From Oscillospiraceae bacterium (lineage in GTDB: Bacteria; Bacillota_A; Clostridia; Oscillospirales; CAG-272): DNA of 42,619 nucleotides. The stretch lies in NCBI GenBank assembly GCA_015063335.1, contig SVUH01000012.1, positions 1-42,619 on the forward strand, in the 5' to 3' direction. The first letter of the stretch is position 1. Every line of letters begins with the position of its first letter. The notes under the pieces are model-generated. The model worked only from the letters and a program-made list of their open reading frames with translations, ran no database searches and was not told the DNA's origin. The position numbers and the translations under genes were made by a program. Below, piece after piece: positions 8,340 to 15,164 of this stretch.

Positions 8340-8688
8340 CTATAATTTCCCCACCCTCAAGTCCGTTTTTATAGAGCTTGCCGCACGCGGTATACATTCT
8401 CTCATTGCTTGCAAGAACGACTATGCCCGCGTCGTCTGCCAAGGAAACGATATCCTCCGTCGGGATCTTTCCTCTTACGAATACTATGCAACGCATATCC
8501 ATCATAACAGCAGTCCTTACGACCTGGGGATTGCAAAGTCCCGTCAGGAGTACCGCCTGATCCTTAACGAATGCCAGAACGTCGCTCATCATATCGCATC
8601 CGCAAGCAGAGTGAACGCTGCCGTCCAGCTTATCCTCACCGCAAAGAACCTTCGCGCCGAGCAATTCAGCAATAGTTCTAATTTTCAT
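8332..8688 (-). CDS. DRTGG-domain protein, first gene of the hydrogenase operon
   Basis: 118 aa from ATG at 8688, chosen because a GGAGG site lies 5 nt upstream; an in-frame TTG at 8700 would put that site inside the gene. The sequence has the DRTGG-like pattern: KIRTIAELLGAKVLCG, then a Cys-containing turn (SACGCDMMSDVLAFV), ending GIVVLASNERMYTACGKLY. It is a paralogue of the product of 6279-6605 with extra cysteines (CGCD). Function is unknown; the position suggests a sensor or adaptor in the hydrogenase regulatory group. Confidence 0.82.
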   Translation of the reverse strand: MKIRTIAELLGAKVLCGEDKLDGSVHSACGCDMMSDVLAFVKDQAVLLTGLCNPQVVRTAVMMDMRCIVFVRGKIPTEDIVSLADDAGIVVLASNERMYTACGKLYKNGLEGGEIIDG

Positions 8689-8750
8689 TTTTGCCTCCAA
8701 AGTGAGTCTTTTATAGACACGGTCATATGCGAGTGTATATAACCTTATAT

Positions 8751-8779
8751 ATTATACAACATATTTCCCAAAAAGTCCA
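8751..8779 (-). promoter_or_regulatory. Sigma-A promoter of the hydrogenase operon
   Basis: On the minus strand TGGACT (8774-8779), a 17-nt spacer and TATAAT (8751-8756), 63 bases upstream of the first start codon. No internal terminator is visible down to 454, so a transcript of about 8.3 kb is expected. Confidence 0.75.
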
Positions 8780-8817
8780 TAGATTTTTTCAATATTTTTC
8801 AATATTTTCTAAAACTT

Positions 8818-11382
8818 TTATTTTGCGTCGTACCACGTATCTCCGATATTCGCCTCTACGTCAAGCGGAACAGAAAAGGCAACGGCGTTCTCCATGCAGT
8901 CCACCAAGATCGCCTTGACCGCCTCGCTCTGGGTTCTGCGGCATTCGATAAGCAGCTCGTCGTGGACCTGCAAAATAAGCGTTGCGTCTACTCCCTTTTC
9001 CCGCAAAGCATCTGCAACTCTGATCATGGCAATTTTAATTATATCCGCCGCAGTTCCCTGAATAGGGCTGTTCATCGCGACGCGCTCGCCGAATTTCTGA
9101 ACGTTTTTGTTAGATGCGGTAAGCTCGGGAATATATCTTCTTCTGCCGAACTCCGTCGTGACGTAGCCGTCCTCGCGTGCCCTTGTCTTTATCCCCTCAA
9201 GATACTCCGATACCTTGGGGTATCCCGCAAGATAGCTCTCGATGTAAAGCTTTGCCTCTTTTCTCGTTATACCGAGGTCCTCGGAAAGCGAATGCTCGCC
9301 TATGCCGTAGACTATTCCGAAATTTACAGCCTTGGCGCGCTTTCGAAGCTCGCCCGTGACCTGCTCCGCGGGCACACCGAAAACGGTCGCCGCAGTTGCC
9401 GTATGAATATCCTCGCCCCTCAAAAAGGCGTTTTTCATATTTTCGTCGCCCGATATGTGTGCGAGCAGACGAAGCTCGATTTGCGAGTAATCCGCATCGA
9501 TTATAACATATTCGTCGTTTTTGGGAATAAAATATTTACGGAAGCGCTTTCCCATTTCAGTCCTTACGGGAATATTCTGAAGATTCGGCTCTGCCGACGA
9601 AAGTCTGCCCGTTGCCGTTCCCGTCTGGTTAAACAGGGAGTGTATTCTTCCCTCTTTGTCCGCCGCCTTTGCAAGTCCGTCCGCATAGGTGGATTTGAGC
9701 TTAGTGACGTGTCTGTATTCAAGAATGTCAGAAATTATACCGTACCTCGGCGCTAGCTTTCCGAGCGTTTCCGCATCGGTGGCATATCCCGTTTTGGTCT
9801 TCTTCCCTGCGGGAAGCCCCATCTTCTCAAAGAGCACCTCGCCAAGCTGCTTGGGAGAATTTATGTTAAACTCCTCACCCGCTTGACTGTAAATGCGAGC
9901 TTTGAGATCGTCCGAGATTCCAACAAGCTCACGTCCGTATTCCTCTATACCGCGAACGTCGATGCGAAATCCCGCAAGCTCCATGTCAGCAAGCACTCTC
10001 GCAAGAGGGATCTCGATACCGTAAAGCAGCTCGTGCGCATTCTCCGCTTCAATTTCCTTTGAAAGCACCGCGTAGAGCGCAAACAGGCTCTGTGCCGCAT
10101 TTTCCTTTGACTCCGTGCCTCCGATATACGTAGCGAGCACGTCCTCAAAAAGGTACTTGCTTCTGCCTGAGTTTAATACGTATGCCGCGAGCATAGTATC
10201 AAACGCGCACTCTCCAACACTTACGCCAATAGCCGCAAAATGCTTGTATATCTCCTTGTAATCGTGACAAACGATAGAGACGCTATGCACAAGCTCGGGC
10301 AAGATCGCATCGTCAAAAGAGACCTTTGCGCATTTTTCTCCGTCGCAAATGGTCATCGCACCGTCACTAAGGCAAAGCGCCACTGTCTTTCCCTTAAAAT
10401 ACTCCGCTATTCCCTCGCATATCGCTCCGCATTCGCAAGAGCACTCCGCGCTCGCGGCAACCTCCGTTTGCTCCTCGGCTTGCGCTTCGTCTTTTTCTTC
10501 GACTTTTCTTTCAAGTCGTACGCCCTCAAGACCGAATTTTTTGATAAATGCAAAGAATTCAAGCTCTGTGAAAAGCTCGTAAAGAGCCTTTTTGTCAGCT
10601 CCCTTATATTCACTCGCCTCAAGAGCTGTGTCGATCGGCGCATTCACGTCGATCCTTGCAAGCGTTCTCGAAAGATACGCCATGTCCTTGCCGTTCGTCA
10701 GCTTTTGCTTTACAGAGACAGAGAGCGGTAACCCGTCAAGCTTTTCGTAAAGCGAGTCCATATTTCCGTAGTCGGCAATAAGCTTAAGCGCCGTTTTCTC
10801 ACCTATTCCCGCAACTCCGGGGATATTATCGGACGAGTCGCCCATAAGCGCCTTTACGTCCACGAATACGTCGGGCTTTATGCCGTAAGTTTCAAAAAAT
10901 ACGCTCTCCGTGTATTCAATAGTTTCCTTTGTTTTAACAAGCAAAACGCTTACGCCCTCGTCGATAAGCTGAAGCGAATCGCGGTCTCCCGTAAGGATAT
11001 ACGCGTGAACTCCGTCTCTCGATGCGCTTTTTGAAAGAGTACCGAGTATGTCGTCCGCCTCATATCCCTCGCAGGTGAGAACTCTGTATCCAAGCGCGCT
11101 CATGCACTCCTTTGCGTACGGAAGCTGAACCGCAAGCTCCTCGGGCATGCCCTTTCTGTTTGCCTTGTAGCCGTCGTACATTTTGTGCCTGAACGTGGGC
11201 GCTTTAAGGTCAAAAGCGACCACGCAGTAATCGGGGCGAAGCGCATCGACGTGCCTTGAAATTATATTGACCATACCGTAAACGGCATGTGTATAAAGAC
11301 CGTTTTTATTGGTAAGCGGACGGATACCGTAGTACGCTCTGTTGAGAATACTGTTTCCGTCGATAACAAGCATCTTTTTCAT
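8818..11382 (-). CDS. polA: DNA polymerase I
   Basis: 854 aa. The N-terminal 5' nuclease covers about 1-290 (start MLVIDGNSILNRAYYGI, metal-site segment VKALMGDSSDNIPGV). The central 3'-5' exonuclease-like region (about 320-460) lacks the catalytic Asp/Glu: where FDxET is expected there is ALCLSDGAMTI, so proofreading is probably lost, as in Taq and B. subtilis Pol I. The polymerase domain has motif A DADYSQIELRLLAH, motif B RAKAVNFGIVYGIG and motif C QVHDELLIE. It fills gaps and removes RNA primers during replication and repair. It is transcribed alone from the promoter at 11432-11460. Confidence 0.97.
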   Translation of the reverse strand: MKKMLVIDGNSILNRAYYGIRPLTNKNGLYTHAVYGMVNIISRHVDALRPDYCVVAFDLKAPTFRHKMYDGYKANRKGMPEELAVQLPYAKECMSALGYRVLTCEGYEADDILGTLSKSASRDGVHAYILTGDRDSLQLIDEGVSVLLVKTKETIEYTESVFFETYGIKPDVFVDVKALMGDSSDNIPGVAGIGEKTALKLIADYGNMDSLYEKLDGLPLSVSVKQKLTNGKDMAYLSRTLARIDVNAPIDTALEASEYKGADKKALYELFTELEFFAFIKKFGLEGVRLERKVEEKDEAQAEEQTEVAASAECSCECGAICEGIAEYFKGKTVALCLSDGAMTICDGEKCAKVSFDDAILPELVHSVSIVCHDYKEIYKHFAAIGVSVGECAFDTMLAAYVLNSGRSKYLFEDVLATYIGGTESKENAAQSLFALYAVLSKEIEAENAHELLYGIEIPLARVLADMELAGFRIDVRGIEEYGRELVGISDDLKARIYSQAGEEFNINSPKQLGEVLFEKMGLPAGKKTKTGYATDAETLGKLAPRYGIISDILEYRHVTKLKSTYADGLAKAADKEGRIHSLFNQTGTATGRLSSAEPNLQNIPVRTEMGKRFRKYFIPKNDEYVIIDADYSQIELRLLAHISGDENMKNAFLRGEDIHTATAATVFGVPAEQVTGELRKRAKAVNFGIVYGIGEHSLSEDLGITRKEAKLYIESYLAGYPKVSEYLEGIKTRAREDGYVTTEFGRRRYIPELTASNKNVQKFGERVAMNSPIQGTAADIIKIAMIRVADALREKGVDATLILQVHDELLIECRRTQSEAVKAILVDCMENAVAFSVPLDVEANIGDTWYDAK

Positions 11383-11431
11383 ATATCAGAACCTCGCTAA
11401 CGCTTTAAAATATATCTTTGAGTTACCTTAT

Positions 11432-11460
11432 ATTATATCATTTTGCTACGAAAATGTCAA
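11432..11460 (-). promoter_or_regulatory. Sigma-A promoter of polA
   Basis: Minus strand TTGACA (11455-11460), a 17-nt spacer, TATAAT (11432-11437). It lies between the divergent polA and amidase genes, 50 bases before the polA start codon. Confidence 0.85.
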
Positions 11461-11479
11461 TAGAATAAACGGAGGAATA

Positions 11480-12235
11480 ATGCTGCAAATTTTTATAAAA
11501 AAAACAAAGAAATGTCTTTTAATGACAGCCATATTTCTTTTGAGCGTATCTCTTTCTTTCAGCTCTTGCGGGAAAAATGAAAACAGCAAAAACAACATAG
11601 AGGAAAGCGCTCCCCCGCCCCCGAAATATGCAAGCTTTCCGACCGTAATTATTGATGCGGGCCACGGAGGAGAGGACGGCGGCACGAGCGGCGCTGACGG
11701 AACGCTCGAAAAGCATTTGAACCTCGCCCTTGCCCTTGAGCTTGAAGAAATGCTTCGGTCTATGGGAGTGAAAACACGCTTGACGCGCACAGAGGACGTA
11801 CTGCTTTATGACCGTAACAGCGACTACGAGGGGCACAAAAAGGCGCAGGACGCGGCGGCGCGTATCGCGATCGCCGAGGAATACGACAGCGCGATCTTTA
11901 TAAGCATACATATGAATTCCTTTCCTCAAAAGCAGTACCGCGGCTTACAGGTCTATTACTCTCCTCTCACACCCGAATCAGAAAAAATTGCGGCAGAGAT
12001 ACAGTCGCTTACCGCTAAAAATTTACAGCCCGACAACGCAAGACAGATCAAGCCGATAGGTAAAAACGTGTATATCATGAACAAGATCGCTCACCCGGCT
12101 GTGCTTGTTGAGTGCGGCTTTCTTTCAAACCCCGAGGAGTGCGCGCTCCTTTCAAGTAAGGAATACCAAAGTAAGCTTTCGCTCGTCATCTGCGGTGCTG
12201 TTTTAAATTATTTTGACAGTATAGAAAATACTTGA
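11480..12235 (+). CDS. N-acetylmuramoyl-L-alanine amidase (Amidase_3), probable lipoprotein
   Basis: 251 aa from ATG 11480, which follows GGAGG at 11471-11475. The N-terminus is a hydrophobic signal (LMTAIFLLSVSLSFSSC) ending in a Cys that could be lipidated, although FSSC is a weak lipobox. Residues about 45-245 form an Amidase_3 domain with zinc ligands in VIIDAGHGGEDGG, a Glu near TLEKHLNLAL, His in SIHMNSF, and the catalytic Glu in VLVECGFLSNPEE. It cleaves the amide between muramic acid and the stem peptide. A CwlD-like role in spore cortex is possible but not shown. A longer in-frame start at 11342 would run into polA and has no ribosome site. Confidence 0.9.
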   Translation: MLQIFIKKTKKCLLMTAIFLLSVSLSFSSCGKNENSKNNIEESAPPPPKYASFPTVIIDAGHGGEDGGTSGADGTLEKHLNLALALELEEMLRSMGVKTRLTRTEDVLLYDRNSDYEGHKKAQDAAARIAIAEEYDSAIFISIHMNSFPQKQYRGLQVYYSPLTPESEKIAAEIQSLTAKNLQPDNARQIKPIGKNVYIMNKIAHPAVLVECGFLSNPEECALLSSKEYQSKLSLVICGAVLNYFDSIENT

Positions 12236-12260
12236 TTTTTTTTTGAAAGTATAGTATAAT
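12232..12260 (+). promoter_or_regulatory. Sigma-A promoter of radA
   Basis: TTGATT (12232-12237), a 17-nt spacer, TATAAT (12255-12260). The -35 box overlaps the amidase stop codon. The predicted transcription start (about 12267) falls after the in-frame TTG at 12262, which supports ATG 12301 as the radA start. Confidence 0.8.
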
Positions 12261-12300
12261 ATTGTCGAAATATAAGAAACGCAAGGTAAAGGACACGCAA

Positions 12301-13689
12301 ATGAAAGGAATAAAAACAGTTTATATATGCTCCGAATGTGAATACGAAAGTCCAAAGTGGCTCGGAAAATGTCCTCGTTGCGGCTCTTGGAACAGCTTTG
12401 TTGAGGACGTCGTTCAAAGCTCCCCCGAGGTGTCCGTACAGCCAAGACGAACGTCGGTCATCAATTCGGGAAACAACAAGGCATCGAAATTTTCAGACCT
12501 TTCCTTTGAGGAATATATCCGTTCAACAACGGGAATATCCGAGCTTGACAGAGTGCTAGGCGGCGGACTTGTCGCAGGCTCAGTAGTGCTTTTATCGGGT
12601 GAGCCCGGTATAGGAAAATCCACTCTTTTGCTCCAGATATGCGACTATCTCGGCAAGAGTAAGACCGTTATGTACGTGTCGGGCGAGGAGTCGACCTCGC
12701 AGCTCAAGCTTCGCGCGCAAAGACTCTCCGTAAAGGGTGACAACCTCTATATCCTTACCGAAACGAATATAGAAAACATCCTCTCCGAAGCATCAAAAAT
12801 CAAGCCCGACGTTATTATCGCGGACTCCGTTCAGACGATGTACTCGGATAAGATCAATTCCGCGCCCGGCAGTGTGACCAACGTAAAGGAGGTCGCAATG
12901 GCGTTCATCGCCAAGGCAAAGAGCGAGGGTATCTCCGTCATTCTCGTAGGGCACATAAACAAGGAAGGCAGTATCGCAGGGCCTAAGGTGCTTGAGCATA
13001 TGGTCGATGCGGTGCTCAATTTCGAGGGTGACAAAAAGCAGACCTACCGAATCATCCGTGCAAACAAAAACAGATACGGCTCGACTAATGAGATAGGCGT
13101 GTTTGAAATGACCGATACGGGCCTCAGGCAGATAGAAAACCCCTCGGAAATGCTGCTTGCCGACCGTCCTACGGACGCATCGGGCAACTGCGCCGTTTGC
13201 ACCATGGAGGGCACGAGGCCTATCGTCGCGGAGGTACAGGCGCTCGTTACGCAGACCGCATTCCCCGCCCCGCGCCGCACCTCAAACGGTATTGATTATA
13301 ACAGAACCTATCTCATTCTTGCCGTGCTTGAAAAGCGGCTCGGACTTCGCTACTCCAGCCACGACGTGTACCTTAACGTAATCGGCGGTATGCAGATAGA
13401 CGAGCCCGCATCCGACCTTGCGATCGCGCTCGCGCTCATCTCCTCGCTCTCCGATACGGTCATTCCCGACTCGCTCATAGCAATCGGAGAAATCGGACTT
13501 TCGGGCGAGTGCCGCGGAATTGCGAACATTGAAATGCGCGTAAAGGAAGCCGCGCGTCTTGGATTTACCAAGGCTATCGTTCCCTCGCACAATTTCAAGG
13601 CAGCTTCGGCAATCAAGGGCATAGAAATCGTTCCCGTAAAAAACATCTACGAGCTTCTTAAGCTCCTAAAAAATACGGACAAAAAATAA
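12301..13689 (+). CDS. radA: RadA/Sms DNA repair ATPase
   Basis: 462 aa from ATG 12301 (AAAGGA site, 7-nt spacing). An N-terminal C4 zinc finger (CSECEYESPKWLGKCPRC), a RecA-like ATPase with Walker A GEPGIGKST and a Walker B-like VIIADSVQT, the RadA-specific motif in the form KNRYGSTNEIG (family KNRFG), and a C-terminal Lon-protease-like domain with no visible catalytic Ser-Lys pair. RadA is a branch-migration helicase acting on recombination intermediates. The Phe-to-Tyr change is conservative. The gene is followed 13 bases later by an unrelated membrane-anchored protein. Confidence 0.96.
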   Translation: MKGIKTVYICSECEYESPKWLGKCPRCGSWNSFVEDVVQSSPEVSVQPRRTSVINSGNNKASKFSDLSFEEYIRSTTGISELDRVLGGGLVAGSVVLLSGEPGIGKSTLLLQICDYLGKSKTVMYVSGEESTSQLKLRAQRLSVKGDNLYILTETNIENILSEASKIKPDVIIADSVQTMYSDKINSAPGSVTNVKEVAMAFIAKAKSEGISVILVGHINKEGSIAGPKVLEHMVDAVLNFEGDKKQTYRIIRANKNRYGSTNEIGVFEMTDTGLRQIENPSEMLLADRPTDASGNCAVCTMEGTRPIVAEVQALVTQTAFPAPRRTSNGIDYNRTYLILAVLEKRLGLRYSSHDVYLNVIGGMQIDEPASDLAIALALISSLSDTVIPDSLIAIGEIGLSGECRGIANIEMRVKEAARLGFTKAIVPSHNFKAASAIKGIEIVPVKNIYELLKLLKNTDKK

Positions 13690-13702
13690 TAAGGAATAAA
13701 AA

Positions 13703-14686
13703 ATGAAAAAGAAAATACTTAAGGCTCTTATAATCTTTATCGTTGCCGTTTTTCTCCTCATAGTTACTGTTTTTTCAGCCTTTTCTATCGGTGAGAAGAT
13801 CGTATTCGCAGACTTTTACTCCAATTCCGAGATCTATTGCAAGGCCCCCGGACTTTGGAACGGCTACGTACAGCAGGGCTACTGCTCCGTGACGGGTGAG
13901 AACGTCCGCCTTTCCTGCGGATTTATGAATAACGGCAAACCCTCGCGCATCTATATACTCCCCGAGAACGGAGAGAGGGCTGAATACGTCGAGCTGTTCT
14001 TCTCTGACGGCACTCCCTACGCTGAGCACACGGGAGGCGTTGCCGTATACGGTGATACCGTTTTCGTAACCGGCACTACGAGCATTGATATCTTTTCATA
14101 CGCCGACGTTACCGACGGTGACGGCAAGGCGACCATGAAGACGGATTTCCCGACTCTGATCGACCCCGCTTATTGCTTTGTAAGCGGTTCTGACCTTTAC
14201 GTCGGCTCGTTTTACCGCGCCGGAAACTATGAAACATTTGCTGAAGAAAGAATAACCACCCCCGCAGGTGATTCAAATACAGCTATTATGGCGGTTTATC
14301 CCATTGACGTAAACACCTGCTACCCTGCAAGCGAAGCACCCACCCTCTTTTATTCAACGACGGGACTTGTGCAAGGCGCGGCACTCACCGAGGACGGCAA
14401 AATGATACTTACCACGTCGTACGGTATTGCAAAGAGTCACCTATATGTTTATGACACCGAAAGAGCCACCGCAATGGACGGTCTTTACACCTTTGGAGAG
14501 TATTCCGTTCCCCTCAAATATCTTGACTCGACCTCTCTTATCGAAGATATAGAAGCGCCGCCGATGGCAGAGGAGATCATTTACGAGGACGGGACGATAT
14601 ACATCATGAACGAATCCGCATCAATGAAATATCTGTTCGGTAAGCTCACAACGGGCTCTTACGTTTACGGATATAAATATCAATAA
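13703..14686 (+). CDS. Membrane-anchored extracytoplasmic protein of unknown function
   Basis: 327 aa. A basic start (KKKILK) is followed by one strong hydrophobic segment (about 8-27), so the protein is anchored or secreted with most of it outside. The rest is rich in short beta-strand-like runs ending in Gly/Asp turns (GGVAVYGDTVFVTGTTSIDI, GAALTEDGKMILTTSYG), which suggests a beta-propeller, but I recognise no family. Three Cys are present in the outer domain (including two near YCKAPG and GYCSVTG). It lies 13 bases after radA and ends at the terminator 14691-14720. Confidence 0.75.
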   Translation: MKKKILKALIIFIVAVFLLIVTVFSAFSIGEKIVFADFYSNSEIYCKAPGLWNGYVQQGYCSVTGENVRLSCGFMNNGKPSRIYILPENGERAEYVELFFSDGTPYAEHTGGVAVYGDTVFVTGTTSIDIFSYADVTDGDGKATMKTDFPTLIDPAYCFVSGSDLYVGSFYRAGNYETFAEERITTPAGDSNTAIMAVYPIDVNTCYPASEAPTLFYSTTGLVQGAALTEDGKMILTTSYGIAKSHLYVYDTERATAMDGLYTFGEYSVPLKYLDSTSLIEDIEAPPMAEEIIYEDGTIYIMNESASMKYLFGKLTTGSYVYGYKYQ

Positions 14687-14690
14687 ATTA

Positions 14691-14720
14691 ACACGGGCGT
14701 ATTAAAACGCCCGTGTTTTT
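14691..14720 (+). terminator. Intrinsic terminator after radA transcription unit
   Basis: A 10-bp perfect stem (14691-14700 with 14707-14716), a 6-nt loop and a T-run. Confidence 0.92.
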
Positions 14721-14730
14721 GCATAACGAA

Positions 14731-14755
14731 AAGCCTTCTCCCGTGGAGAAGGCTT
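14731..14755. repeat. Perfect 10-bp-arm hairpin
   Basis: Arms 14731-14740 and 14746-14755 with loop CCGTG, immediately after the terminator and without its own T-run. It opens a 478-base gene-free stretch (14687-15164) that consists of successive inverted repeats. Confidence 0.8.
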
Positions 14756-14816
14756 ACTGAAAATAAGCCTCGTGCGACATAATTTCATTTGTGCGTTGCG
14801 GTTGTTTTGCGTTATG

Positions 14817-14955
14817 CGGACAGTCGAGGACGCCTGTCCCTACATACATAAAAATATCATCGCTTTTGTATTTTGATTAAGATTTAAAACGAATAATATT
14901 TTAAAGAACAAATCTCATTTAAATACTTGTAGGGACAGGCGTCCTCGACTGTCCG
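14817..14955. repeat. 28-bp perfect inverted repeats around an 83-bp AT-rich core
   Basis: Arms 14817-14844 and 14928-14955 are exact reverse complements. Each arm is itself partly palindromic, with GGACAG and CTGTCC at either side of its core. The AT-rich middle has no gene. I recall sequences of this kind (GACAGTCGAGGACGCCTGTC) as dispersed intergenic repeats in gut Clostridia genomes, so a MITE-like repeat is likely; the recollection is unverified. Confidence 0.8.
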
Positions 14956-14983
14956 TTATAATGTTATAATTATAAATAAAAAG

Positions 14984-15019
14984 AAAGTCGTCGGTACGTA
15001 GGGTCCGACGACTTTTTTC
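14984..15019. terminator. Hairpin with T-run, terminator-like
   Basis: An 11-bp stem (14984-14994 with 15005-15015), a 10-nt loop, and a T-run on the plus strand with an A-run upstream. It could be part of the repeat cluster rather than serve a specific gene, since no plus-strand gene ends just before it. Confidence 0.7.
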
Positions 15020-15077
15020 ATTAGAAAACGCCAAAATATATTTGACAATTAAAATTTCCGTCTTTTGCTGGGCTTGC

Positions 15078-15136
15078 CATACAAAAATATTTTTGTATGA
15101 AGCTTTTTGGCTCCACCTTTTTCCCGAAAAAGGTGG
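15078..15136. repeat. Two adjacent palindromes downstream of pcrA
   Basis: 15078-15099 is a 22-bp perfect AT-rich palindrome. 15113-15136 is a hairpin with 10-bp arms (CCACCTTTTT) and a CCCG loop. A short direct repeat (GCATCCCC twice) follows at about 15144-15160. They sit just beyond the pcrA stop and may protect or end its mRNA, or belong to a dispersed repeat. Confidence 0.7.
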
Positions 15137-15164
15137 AAAAAACGCATCCCCGCATCCCCGCGTC

